NCBI GenBank assembly: GCA_034336665.1 | Contig: JAPFBE010000002.1 | Span: 32,281,406 to 32,345,405 of the forward strand | Reading direction: 5' to 3' | DNA: 64,000 nucleotides | DNA from: Luscinia megarhynchos | Lineage: Eukaryota > Chordata > Aves > Passeriformes > Turdidae | Shown: one piece after another, positions 13,001-23,172 of the stretch | Layout of the letters: every line of letters begins with the position of its first letter | How positions within the stretch are numbered: the first letter of the stretch is position 1 | The notes under the pieces: generated by a model | The model's database searches: none | What the model saw: the letters and a program-made list of their open reading frames with translations, nothing else | What the model was told of the DNA's origin: nothing | Translations under genes and position numbers: made by a program

Positions 13001-16000
13001 TTCAATTACAAAAAGTCAGTAGGCTTGAACAGTCTAATGGGCCTATGTTATTATCAAATGCAGCGAGCTGTTTCATTTTTCAAGAACTGCCTTGAAAATA
13101 GCCAATTAGAGAATGGCATTTATGTTAAACCCCAGAAAACTCCTGTCTAATTAAAGGACTATTAGGTGTATAGAAAGGACATAAAAAGTAAGAAAAGAAG
13201 TTACATCATTGCAGGTTTACAGCTTAAGGTTTTGAGGTCCATTTGGGATCTACTATTACAGGCAACTTATAAACGGAGTTTTAAATTAGAATAATGAGCA
13301 AAATCCACTCTACAAGATGGAATCATGTTCTAAAACAACATTTCTACACAGGTAAAAATGTGTCCCAAATATGACAAATGGGCACCAAGAATAATTCCAG
13401 ATCATGTATGTCAAAGGCTGTCACTTGAAGATCAGACTACAAACTACAGCCCTCACTTCTCCATCACTATAGCCAGCAAGTTTTATTTGAGATCAATGCA
13501 GACAAAAATAAAAAGAGGCAGGAGGGATATCAAATGCGTATAACAATACTCTGGTCAAATGTAAAGGAATCATGCCACCAATAGAAGACCATTCATCTGA
13601 AGATTTTCTATTTAAAAAAAAGGAGACAAGAGAATTACTTGAAACCAACAGTTGGAAGTTTCTTTGTTCTCTTAAGATTTTGACATGGTGATTAATGGCT
13701 TGGGCCATGTCAATTCATCGTGCATCAGCTGGACTGTTGTAATTGTCTACATTTGTATTCCCTCCAAGTCAAAGTCAAGGCATAATGAAATCAAGATTTA
13801 AGCTAAGTTGTATTATCTTACACTTCCCACAAATGCTTTAGACCTTTGCTGCTCTGCTATTAGTATGCAGCAGCTTGTTAATTCAACCCTGAGACTCAAC
13901 AGCCCAAGACAAGATAATTTAAATAACTGGAGAGATCATGTACCAGGCCTTCTTTAAATGGCAGGGAGTCTCTGGAAATATCCAAACCCCACCTTGATGC
14001 ATTTCAAAACACACCAACGTCAGCTGTGCTTGGCAAAAAATATCCACAGCTGCTGTTGCAATGTGAGATACTAAAAAAAGAAATTAATTGTGTGATACCT
14101 GCAAAACCAAACATGACCCTACATAGAATCTACTTGTTGACAAGATCTAGCCAGCTATGTCAAAAATAGTTCCAAAGGAAAAAAACACAAACATGCATTT
14201 CATACTTTCCAGGGTTCAAGGCAACCCCCCTGTTTTATACCTGAAATCTGGACTATAATCTTTAATCTGTCACTGAGCTCCGGATCAGCAAATTCAGCTT
14301 TTTCCATTTGCTGTTCAAAAGCAAAATTAACTTTGTTTTTCTACATATAGAAAAGTTAAGGCATCAGTATTAGAACCTGATGAACTACTTCAGGGATCAG
14401 TTGGAATATATGTTGACTTTAAGAAAATGGGCTCTTTTGAGGGCTGTAGCAGCATATTCAACCCAACAACTACTCTTTAATAGAAGAGTACCTCTAAATC
14501 ATAAACCTTCAAGAATTTAATTTGGATTATCCAATTCAACAACCTGAGAAAAACCAACAATACAAGGTTTAAAAGAAAAGCAAAATTATCCAGTGTTTAA
14601 AGCCATACACCTTTCCCTAACTATATCAGCTAGACTAAGTGATTCTCTCAGCATTTCCACTAATAGCCTCAACAGAGTGTCAGAGTTCAGAGGATACCAA
14701 AGGGCTTTCATGATCAGGAGCCACACCAGAGGACTGGGCCCAGAAACCCCATCTCACTCAGTACTGGTTCTTCAGCCCTGGCCTCAGCTATGTTACAGCA
14801 GTACTGGGCAGCAGCTCAACCACAACCATGCCCATGACTGGAGGCAGATCCTGTTGATCCAGGCCTGGATCTTGAGAACATCTTCTTGGCTTGGGCCAAG
14901 ATTTCCACAAACCTGCCTGATGATCTGCACTTCTGGCTGATCCTGGTTTGCATTGCTTGGGTAGTGGGTAGTACCACACTCATCTCCTGGCTCTCTGTCA
15001 TTTAAAGAGCACCCAGACCTCACTACTTCCTTGCATGGGTAACTGAAAATCTGCCCTCTGCAGGCAACCAAAAAAGTTTGCATCACTCTTGCCAACTGGA
15101 GATGATTTCCAGCTCATGCCAGTTCTTCTCTTAGCCCAGCATGTCTTTGTTCAATGTGGCTTCAACAAGAAATGCACACACACATGTGGCTTTCGAGCTA
15201 CAGTTCATCTTCCATTTCCCACAGTAAAATAATGATCATGTTTTCACAATGACAAGTTTCTCCGTTACTAAGTATGCAGCAAGATTTTGAGCAATTTTAT
15301 AGCCTCTTAGCACATTCTGAAAGTACTAAAAATTTGAACAGAAACTTTAGTGCACTCCTCACTACAGAAAGATGTTTTCACTGTTATAAGCCAGGGAGGA
15401 TTTGAATTCTTGCCTTCCTGACAGTGCAATACCAACTTATTTAGCTGAATTCTATCTTGACATAAGTGGTGGCACCTACATTCAATATAAATGGACTTTT
15501 TACTTAAAATTCAAAAGCCTCCTGCATTTGGGGACATATCTCTTTTACGTAAGCATTCACTTGCTCTTTTGAGCCCTATGTAGGAGTATACACTCATACT
15601 CCTACAACACCTAGAAGCTTCCATCACTCAAAGGGAAGTCCTTACCTCACCCTGGCTGTCCTGAAACTCCACCTCTATATACTCTGGTGGCAGGGCAGGA
15701 ATATTAAGAGCAGACTGAGAGACAGGAGGGACAGAATGAACAAGTGAAGGTTTGGTGTCTCTAGCTGGAGCCACAAGATCGATGTCATCCAGTTTCTGTG
15801 ATAGAATATCAGAATCCCTTGCTCCCTCATCTTCCAGCTTCAAGTTCTGTACTTCAGAGCTTAGCTTTAGTTCATGCACAGCATGTGAAGCTGTAGAGAG
15901 AGAGCTGGAATCAGGATCGACAGCATTGTTCATGCCTTCTTTCTCTTCCTGCAACTGTAATGCTTCCTTGAGAGCAAGCCAAAGTCCATCAATCCAAGGA

Positions 16001-19000
16001 TCAACCACTAATTCCAAACTGGGAATGGAGGGGAAAAAAAAGAAGAAATGCATGGATAAATTATTGTGACTTTCTGGACTGTTAACTTACAAATAAGGAA
16101 AGATCACAAGAGCAAAAACACTGTTCACTTTCCATTTATAATAAAAATATCTGCAGCTGTTACTAAGATTACTTCTTTGTCAAAAAAAAAATTATTTAGT
16201 TGCTATCACTATGTAAATTTACAGAGTCTAAAATGTATAACAGCCTTGCTCTTCTTTCAGTTTCTCATTTTTATTTTTATTTGCTGAACTTTATGTCAGA
16301 AAGTTGAAGGAATGGCAGCAGAATATGCAACTTTTCATTGTGCAACAGCAACATCAATAGCTTACACTAATGGCCCATTTTTATTATTTCAGAAGACAAG
16401 AGATAAGTTTTATGGTTATGACAATGTTTGTGTTCAACTGCCTTGCATCATCATGCAAGCAGCAGCTCAAAATAACTAAGCCAAGACTGCAGCCTGCTGG
16501 CCAGAAAAAACAGCAGAACAGGGAGTTGTTTTCTTACACAACTCCTCTACAGCAAAGAGAGAAATCTTCTTACCTAATTACTCTAAAGAGATCCCCTGCC
16601 CATCCCCAAGAGAGCAAATAGAAAAAAACAAACAAACAAACAAACAAAAAAAAAAACAAAGTACTTTTTCAAACCCCTCTACTTACTCTGACTTCATTTT
16701 TCAAACTGCTAAATACTATTTTTCCAGGCATTACAAATGTTTCCTCACACTTTAAGAACTGAGTTTTACTTAATGGCAATTGAGACTGAAAAGGCATACT
16801 GTGCTTAGGCAGAACTTGATTCTATGAGTGCGAAGTATCCAGCTTCAATGGATTTCAAAAAGTTCAGGAAATTCAGCCAAATGCCGATGCAAATATTGCA
16901 TCATGAAGAAATAAAATCCAAAGCCATTCAGCTCTTACCCTACACAGTCATCTGCTAATCCTGTGTCATAGAAGTGCTGGGCACCAAGTTCTTGAAGTCG
17001 TCGGTCTACTGTCCGTCCACCATTACAAAAGAACATGTACTCTGAATCTCCCAGACCTAGCAAATTCAAGGAAAGAGGAATTGTGTCAATCAGGCAGCCT
17101 ACAGGGCTACACAAAGTCAGGACAGACTTTCCTTGCCAGTAAACAGAACAATCATATATGTGGGAGCAAGTCTGAAAGAGAGCACCAGGATTATTAGAGG
17201 GATGGAGCACCTCTCTGAGAAGTAAAGGCTGAGACCGGCTGGAACTGGATAATCTTAAAGGCCCCATCCAACAAAGGCCTTCTATGGTTCTATGATAAAT
17301 ATAATTATATATCTATATATACTTAAACACTTGCATATGTAAGTGTATTATTCAGATACTACATTGAAATATACATAAGTGTGTATGAGTTTCAAACAAA
17401 ATTGTGATGGCATTTATTTGCCCAAATCACTGCTGTGTGTGATGGAGCTCTGCTTTAGTGGAGATGGCTGAAACACCTGCCTGCCTGTGAGGAAGAGTGG
17501 ATGAATTCCTTGCTTTGCTTTAATTGTGTTCTTGGCTTTTGCCTTCCCTATTAAACTGTCATTATCTCAACCCATGAGTGTAATCACTTTTACCCTTCCC
17601 AGTCTCTCCTCTAATTCACAAGGGAAGGGCTGGGGGAGTGAGCGCAGCCATGTGGGGCTTGGTTTCTGGCTTTGGTTAAACCATGATGCCACCTAATAAT
17701 GGAGCATTCCTCCCTCCTTATAACAGCTGTCTCTTGTTTTTTGTTTTTTCCCTTTTAAGAGGACTTCTGCTTTCTCTCAAGTACCATACCTGGAGCAAAC
17801 ATTTCATTGGACCAATTTAGATGGATACCACGAATGTATTTTAAGACTGATAACTTGATAAACTTTAATCAGTTAACTTAGACACCATAATAACTTCTGT
17901 CATAATAAAATTCAGCGTTAATACAATACTTATCTTTACACATACACATATGCATGCAGTCAGCTATGAAGAACCTGACCATTTCACAAACTTTAATGTG
18001 TAACTAGGCAATAGCATAACAGCATAACAACTTCTTAAAAGGCTACATGATTAGGATGGATATAGTTCAGACTTCCACATTATATCAGGTAGAAATTTCC
18101 TTCTAATGGGGCCCTTCCTTATTAGAAACTTAGAAGTTTCCTCACTCACATCTATCAACTTAAACTTGTCAGGTGAAAATAACCTAGGCTTAAATAGACA
18201 TTTCTGGAGTTTGTTTATAAATGAAATTTGAAAACTCAACAAACTAACCTTACCATCAGCTCAAGATGTATCATGCTTTTTGTTAAATCTGCACTTTACT
18301 TATCCATCTTTAAGCTGAAGGTATATTCATTCTCTTGATTAGTACAACATTCAAAATTAAAGTATTATTGCAATTTTAAAGGGACGGGAAGATTTAAGGT
18401 TTCTGCCTTTCCCTCTGTAGAGAAAATGACCAATGACTCACAGTCAAGTAAACTAATCTAGTTTACTAATCTCCTGCAGAGACTTGATACAAAATTTAAA
18501 CTTCAAACAGTTATAGATAGCTTATATCATATGGTTTTTATGCAAAGAAAATTAAGCTATAAAAAATTACATGGTAGCTTACATTCAGATAATTTTTATG
18601 AAGTTTTTCCTTTATTGGTCATAGAGGACATTATATAAAACTGCTGTTTATAAAAACAAATGTTTTATAAGCCCTTAAAAAAGCCCAAACCACATATTCA
18701 GAAATTTAAAAAAAATAGTTATCCACCGGCAGACAAGTTCTGAAATAGTATCAAAATACTAATTTACCTAGCAATCCATACTGAAGATGTGCAAAATGGT
18801 CAGGAGGCAAAGTCTTGTCTTGAATTTTCTTTACAAACTTGCGGGCAGTGTCTGGCGGGTCTCCTGTCCCAGTAGTGGAAATAACAATAACTACAGGATC
18901 CTTTTCTGTTTCCAGGTTATACTACAAGCAATAGAACAAGTTAAGTTACAAGGTGCAATTTGATACAGAATTGTGGCCTCAGATACTCTATCTCCCACCT

Positions 19001-22000
19001 TTCTTCTCAAGGGTATGCAGAAAATCATTTAATCTCATTTTTCCTATATTAAGCCACAGAAGGTCTCTCAAGTAATTACAAGTAATTTTGGGGATGCAAT
19101 TTATGATCATTTGGAGTTTTCAAGACTAGATTTGATAAAGTCCTGAAGAACCTGCTCTGACCTCAACTGACCTTTCCTGCAAGATAACCTCATGAAGCTT
19201 CTTCCAACCTGAAATATCCTGTGATCCCATACACAGATGTCCAAGGGCAGATTTTGAGCAGGCTAGTACATACATGAAGAGTACTTCACAACTGCACTCA
19301 GCTTAAATACACAGTTCTTACAGTATTTTGTCAAGTGGAAGAAGTATTTTTGTATATATGATCACCATCACACATCCATAATCCTTGTGATTTCACACAG
19401 ATAAATGGGATGTGGCCATACAAACCATAGGGATTATTTCTAAGTTACATTAAGTATCATTTGATCCTGTCTGATAATTTCTATGTTACAGAATTACAGT
19501 ATCACAGAATTGACTAGGTTAGAAAAGACCTTGAGATCATCATACCCAAAAAACCCCCAGTGCTTTTGGAGGAACTAAAGTAGCTCTAAAGAGTGATACT
19601 CAGACACGATGCTCTACAGTCTGATTAATTTTGGCCCATTCACCCTGCCCCCAATTCCTTTGTATCTCTTTTGCTAATACTGGTCTCTCACATTTCCTAG
19701 AGTTTCATGGGGGCTACTCCCATTACACCAGGTTGACAAGAGCTGCCTGCAGTAGGGACTGTGTGTCAGTTCCATAAATTCAGATCTCATGCAACCATTT
19801 ATTACTTCCCAAGTAAAAAGCACTCAGAATCTTTGACTACCCCATGTTTAGCAGGCAGCAGCACTGAGCCAGTGTGCTGTTAGTCAGATCACCTGCACAA
19901 ACAGCTCTTGCAGCACCCCTCTGGCCTATGGGTAGTGACCTCTGTGAAACACAGCTCCAGTTCATGTTTGGGAGTGGCCTCTGGAGACCACCTAGTCCCA
20001 CCCTATGCCCCAAGTGCTACTAACAGTCAGCGCTGCACTCGGTCAGCTACAACTGGCTGATTTCTGAAAACTTCTATGGGTAGAGATCTTTCTTTTCTGG
20101 GCAGCTCCTTTCATGCAGAACTTCTCCACTAGTGTCAAATCTGAGTTTATCAGGCAACACTCCAGTTGTCCAGTTTGGCTCACACAGGCTGCTACTAGAT
20201 CACTCCTTAGCCTCCTTTTTGCCATAATATGCAACCTAAGCTCCTTCTACTGCTCCCTGTAGGTTGTAATTTAAATCCTCTTCCAACATTGCAAATTTAA
20301 TAAAAATAATAGGATTATGAGAAAATAAAAAGAAATATTGCAAGAGGTGCCGCGTTTCACTCAGGGCAGTTTCAAGACTGCAATTCAAAACTCCAGATTT
20401 TGAGGAGCTATGTTCTAAACACCTCCCTCAAAAAATCACTCAAACTTTATCTCCTTGTCAAGCCGTGTAAAAAATTACCTGACACTTACAACCCAAAAAA
20501 GCTGGGAATACACAGAAACAGACTGAAGGGTTTTTGCTATTGGCAGTGTTGCTAAATCTTTCCTGAAGAAGCTAAAAGCAGTTGCTTGGTACACTTAAAT
20601 TACTACATGTCTTGCCTCTGACAGTGGCAAGAGAAGCCTACAGCAGAGTCCTGGAGAAGCACAAGTGAACAGAGTAATCATGCAAGAATATTCCCTGTGC
20701 ACTTTGCCAGATTTCAATGACTTGTGGTCCAGGAACCTTCCAAACATAGCTTTTGTCTTTTACAAGTTCAGGCAAACTCCAAGTACTCACAAAAATCCTG
20801 AGACTTTCAAAACTGAACTCTAAGTTGTACAAAAAAAAAGGCTTTAAGGGTCCTGTTGCAATAAGGACTCAGATTTTCAAAACTTCTACAGCTGATTTGA
20901 TAAGTACAGACCCACAGCTTCTGCAGTGCATTGCCACAGGTGACTACTGCATTTACAAAGAAAAGAAAATTCTTGAAGTGAAGAAAGTAAGGGTCTACCA
21001 GTATCACATGAGAATATACACTCAAATGAGCTCCATTACAAAAACAAGAAAGATATAAGCTTAGGAAGTATGAGTGGTGTTTTAGAACAGAGGTATGATT
21101 AGTGCATTAAATTCTTGCTTACTCCATTGCAGATTCTCCTCTGCAAACTTAGACACCTTTTGAAAACCAAACATTTGATGATACGAGTTCTGCAATAATT
21201 TGTGTCAATTACTGTGAGGTCTGCTACATCACCAGACCAGCAAGAACCTAACACAACTACACAGCTTTTTACTCTACCTTCCACTTCTTCCTATATCCTT
21301 TGTGTTTTAGGTTTGTCTCATTCTTTATCAAACGTTCTCCTCAGCTGAGGACAGCAATGCCACACAAGAGCAGTGAGCAGCCTGCTCAAATAGTGCATGG
21401 CTGCTGAAACAGGATGGGATCAGACAGCCAGGTTTGTCTCATCCAGAATAATGCATATCATGACAAATGTACTTATTCAGACAACTCATCCAAGGCTGAC
21501 TACACACACTGCGACCCAAGATGATCTCTATTTAGCCTCTCATTTTTTACTGCTCCTACCTCACTTCCACCTCATTTCAGTCTTCATAAAACGTAATCAC
21601 TGTAACCAACCAAAAATTTATGACCTTATCTCACCCTTGAGGCTGAAGGTGAGAGACACTACTTGGAAAAGCCAGTGTTCCTGAGACCTGAGCAGTATTT
21701 GACCATTCAGTTTTGAATGGCAAGAAGATCACATTACTATTACTGGCCCTGTAACCACCTATTCCATCCACATACCTTCACAAGGTCTGGAAATACCCAA
21801 ATGCTACCTAAAGACAGACTTTCTAACTGACAAGTAGGGAAAAAACCAGAAGCTTATATATATGTGACAAAATTTACAAAGCTGCAGAAATTACTTTTTT
21901 CCTCAATGCCCAATTCTCAGATTCTCAATTCATAATTAATTTGCAGCTCTGAATTGTCTTGCCAAATTTGGCAAAATACATTTATTTAAGTGGCAGGCCG

Positions 22001-23155
22001 ATAACAGGGCTAGAAATGTTCTGACTATCACCTTTCTGAAACTAATCTCCAAACCTGTCAAATGCAGAAGAAATTAAATGCAAGAATATAAGGAGAATCT
22101 TCACATTCTCTGCTGGCTGCATAAAAGTGTCTTTCTAACACTCCGCTATATACTTACTGCACATTCATTCAAAACATTTCACATTTTCAAGTGCATGAAA
22201 AAACATTTTAGATGTTATTTTCTTCTCCTCTCATATGAAATGCCAAGCTATCAAGTTTTGGTTGTTTGTTTTTTATATGTTTCTGTTTGAGGGCATACAG
22301 TTGAGAGTGAAGGAAATTACAGTCCATAATGCTTTTAATTACAGAAGTAAGTTTCCACATTCTTACTCTTGGATAACAGTAAGTAATAAAAAGCCACTTC
22401 CTTGTTCCAGCTAAGTTTTTTATTTTGTTCTAGAACATAACTTGAAGTGGGAACTGAAATGGGCACATATGCTAAGCAACACAAGAAGACCCACAAAAGC
22501 TCCAGGCCTTGCTGGAGCCCACAGTTAGCTGAAAACCAATGCAACGAAAGAACTAGAACAAAAAAAAAAACAAAAAAAAACCCAAACAAACAAAGAACAA
22601 ATGAACCAAACAAAACAACCAAACCAAAACCAAACAAACAAGTAAGGAAAAAAAGCACAATTTCTAGTAACAGCAGACCTGACATGCAAATACAAAATTC
22701 ATTCACTACTGCATACATAAAAAGTTTTCAAAAAGTCACTGAATCATTGTTAGAAGAGAGATAAAGACATATTAATTTACAGTTCTAATAAGAAAAATCA
22801 CAAGATTTATCTTCAGCAGAAGGCTATTAAGCAACTGTGAGTCTTGGTTGAAATTACTAATGCACAAAGAACAAAAATTTGATACTAGATGGTGTTTTTT
22901 AGGTGGCTGCATCTGCTAGTCTTCAGGATTGTCAAGAGCCAGCACTCTAGCATGGGAAAAAGAGTTCAATTCTTCAATACATATTTTTCAAAATAGCATG
23001 GAGTATCTCACCTTATCCATTTCACTTATACAGTGCATATCAGCTTCAAATCCATGGGCACCTGCTTGCTGCCATATTTCCTCAGCTATGGCTTTTGCCT
23101 GCCCCTTTTGTGTTGCATAGAGGAGCAAAAACCTCCTTTTTGACTCACAGCACAT
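923..23155 (-). CDS. MTRR: MTRR, methionine synthase reductase (complete, 15 coding exons)
   Basis: Diflavin reductase that passes electrons from NADPH through FAD and FMN to reductively reactivate cob(II)alamin methionine synthase (MTR) in the cytosol. Joining the 15 exons (23155-23012, 18921-18768, 17056-16939, 16018-15646, 12792-12670, 11069-10916, 10125-10037, 8372-8192, 6854-6812, 6376-6190, 4211-4161, 3928-3810, 2364-2272, 2184-2005, 1067-923) gives 2154 nt, 717 residues plus stop, in phase at every junction; human MTRR is about 698. Domains in order: flavodoxin-like FMN domain (about 6-150, [10 protein letters not shown] at 63-72, LGDSEY at 101-106), linker, FAD domain (YQPGDAF about 310, RSYS about 454, GVCTGWL about 490) and NADPH domain (GPGTG 564-568, FFGCRH about 597, YVCGD). 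The C-terminal Trp-Ser carries the aromatic residue that stacks on FAD in this family. The start is the first ATG in the first coding exon, five residues ahead of the human start. All introns are GT-AG except the last but one. Confidence 0.97.
2005..2184 (-). CDS. MTRR: MTRR coding exon 14
   Basis: Encodes [40 protein letters not shown] and YFYVCG. The YVCG motif sits at the NADPH/FAD interface. Acceptor CATTTCAG, donor TGG|GTGAGT. Confidence 0.96.
2272..2364 (-). CDS. MTRR: MTRR coding exon 13, followed by a GC donor
   Basis: Encodes [20 protein letters not shown] and [10 protein letters not shown]. The 3' boundary must fall at CAA|GCAAGT, because no GT is available in phase. The intron that follows is therefore GC-AG and only 87 nt long (2185-2271). 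Confidence 0.9.
3810..3928 (-). CDS. MTRR: MTRR coding exon 12
   Basis: Encodes [20 protein letters not shown] and [14 protein letters not shown] is the NADPH pyrophosphate-binding loop. Donor CACAG|GTATGT. Confidence 0.96.
4161..4211 (-). CDS. MTRR: MTRR coding exon 11 (51 nt)
   Basis: A short 17-codon phase-0 exon reading [17 protein letters not shown]. This is a variable part of the protein, so the homology is weaker. The exon is supported by the acceptor TATTTAG, the donor CAG|GTTTGT and perfect phase with both neighbours. A second AG four bases inside the exon would break the frame. Confidence 0.8.
6190..6376 (-). CDS. MTRR: MTRR coding exon 10
   Basis: Encodes [15 protein letters not shown] and [14 protein letters not shown]. 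The GVCTGWL motif contacts the FAD pyrophosphate in the family. Acceptor TTTGCAG, donor AAAG|GTATGA, ending in phase 0. Confidence 0.95.
6812..6854 (-). CDS. MTRR: MTRR coding exon 9 (43 nt)
   Basis: A tiny exon encoding [13 protein letters not shown]. It carries the R-x-Y-S FAD-binding motif. Both junction codons are split, and only this choice of sites keeps the frame open. Acceptor TTCTTCAG, donor CAAG|GTAATG. Confidence 0.92.
8192..8372 (-). CDS. MTRR: MTRR coding exon 8
   Basis: Encodes [20 protein letters not shown] and [19 protein letters not shown], helical connecting-domain sequence close to the human text. Acceptor CCCTACAG; donor G|GTAAAA splits a Glu codon. Confidence 0.95.
9530..9637 (-). 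repeat. TguSINE1-like tRNA-Ile/CR1 SINE, minus orientation, internally deleted
   Basis: Read on the minus strand, this has a tRNA-Ile-like head (complement of TTACTAGCACCATGCTCTGACCAAC), the spacer around GGCCATTCACTTAAGAGCTGG, and a CR1-type tail ending in TCACAATATTGT. The part that should hold the tRNA B box, between the anticodon region and GGCC, is missing. It is a degraded copy of the same family as the one at 23701. Confidence 0.7.
10037..10125 (-). CDS. MTRR: MTRR coding exon 7
   Basis: Encodes [20 protein letters not shown], which matches the connecting domain of MTRR. Donor AAAAG|GTATTT. Confidence 0.94.
10916..11069 (-). CDS. MTRR: MTRR coding exon 6
   Basis: Encodes [15 protein letters not shown] and the following helix up to TKKKG. 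YQPGDAF is a hallmark of the FAD-binding domain of diflavin reductases. Donor AAAG|GTATGA. Confidence 0.95.
12670..12792 (-). CDS. MTRR: MTRR coding exon 5
   Basis: Encodes 41 codons entering the FAD module ([25 protein letters not shown]). Acceptor TTTTTCAG, donor GCA|GTAAGT, phase 0 at both ends. Confidence 0.94.
15646..16018 (-). CDS. MTRR: MTRR coding exon 4 (FMN domain end and linker)
   Basis: The largest exon (373 nt, about residues 139-263). It starts with [13 protein letters not shown], which closes the FMN domain, then runs through a poorly conserved acidic/serine-rich linker and ends in the conserved [19 protein letters not shown] stretch. Acceptor TTCCCAG, donor GAG|GTAAGG. Confidence 0.95.
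16619..16662. repeat. (CAAA)n / A-rich simple repeat
   Basis: Five to six units of CAAA followed by an A run with one C, inside an MTRR intron. There is no flanking SINE body, so it may be a simple repeat rather than a retroposon tail. Confidence 0.8.
16939..17056 (-). CDS. MTRR: MTRR coding exon 3
   Basis: Encodes the [16 protein letters not shown]-site loop and the [19 protein letters not shown] segment. Donor GTAGG|GTAAG; the Gly codon is split with the next exon. Confidence 0.95.
17165..17297 (+). repeat. CR1 LINE fragment with internal deletion
   Basis: Begins with CR1 body sequence (GGATGGAGCACCTCTCTGAG, AAGGCTGAGA), then jumps directly to the extreme 3' end (GGATAATCTTAAAGG, CCATCCAAC) and the octamer-like tail TTCTATGGTTCTATGATAA. 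About 200-300 bases of the usual consensus between the two parts appear to be missing. Confidence 0.7.
17420..17692 (+). mobile_element. ERV-type LTR fragment (3' half, R/U5-like)
   Basis: Resembles the 3' half of a common avian endogenous-retrovirus LTR. It has a T-rich TTGCTTTGCTTTAATTGTG segment, a TATTAAA poly(A)-like signal followed by CTGTCATTATCTCAACCCATG, then GGGGGAGTGAGCGCAGCC and an end near TTGGTTAAACCATGATGCC. No gag, pol or env coding is next to it, so it is a solo or truncated LTR remnant. The left boundary is uncertain and the family is recalled from memory. Confidence 0.5.
18768..18921 (-). CDS. MTRR: MTRR coding exon 2
   Basis: Encodes residues 49-99 with the FMN-binding loop [10 protein letters not shown] and the ARKFVKKIQ helix. 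Acceptor TTGTAG, donor CTAG|GTAAAT. Confidence 0.95.
19108..19230 (+). repeat. Old CR1 3' end, plus orientation
   Basis: Diverged CR1 text: AAGACTAGATTTGATAAAG, CCTGCTCTGACC, CTTCTTCCAACCTGAAATA and a TCCTGTGATCC tail. It matches the usual layout of the last 120 bases of a CR1 element. Confidence 0.55.
19488..19640 (-). repeat. CR1 3' end, minus orientation
   Basis: Opens with the complement of the CR1 tail (TATCACAGAATTGACTAGG, AGAAAAGACCTTGAGATCAT) and continues into diverged CR1 3' UTR text. Confidence 0.6.
19950..20280 (-). repeat. Degraded CR1 fragment, minus orientation
   Basis: Weak similarity to the reverse complement of CR1 3' sequence: GGAGACCACCTAGTCCCACC, a TTCTCCACTAGTG stretch and CACTCCTTAGCCTCC. 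It is probably an old insertion, perhaps the same one as at 19488 broken by later change. Confidence 0.4.
22558..22645. repeat. CAAA/CCAAA-rich simple repeat
   Basis: Nearly pure A with C interruptions (ACCAAACAAAACAACCAAAC). It makes chance lysine/asparagine-rich frames on one strand and Phe/Leu-rich frames on the other. Confidence 0.8.
23012..23155 (-). CDS. MTRR: MTRR coding exon 1
   Basis: Encodes residues 1-48, including the [20 protein letters not shown] block that forms the first strand and phosphate loop of the FMN domain. The exon itself begins at 23172 after a pyrimidine-rich tract ending in CAG, so about 17 nt of 5' UTR precede the ATG. The donor at 23011 reads AAG|GTGAG. Confidence 0.95.
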
Positions 23156-23172
23156 TTTGTTTTTTAGAGACA

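Larger units (their letters stand above)
1068..18767 (-). other. MTRR introns between coding exons 2 and 15
   Basis: AT-rich intronic DNA between the listed exons. Apart from the SINE at 9.5 kb, the CR1 piece at 17.2 kb, the LTR piece at 17.4 kb and the (CAAA)n tract near 16.6 kb, I see nothing functional. The region from about 13.1 to 15.6 kb holds several short open frames with no family resemblance. Confidence 0.6.
18922..23011 (-). other. MTRR intron between coding exons 1 and 2
   Basis: A 4.1-kb intron that carries old CR1 pieces (19.1 kb plus strand, 19.5-20.3 kb minus strand) and a CAAA-rich simple tract near 22.6 kb. The remaining stretches show no coding or RNA signal that I recognise. 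Confidence 0.6.
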
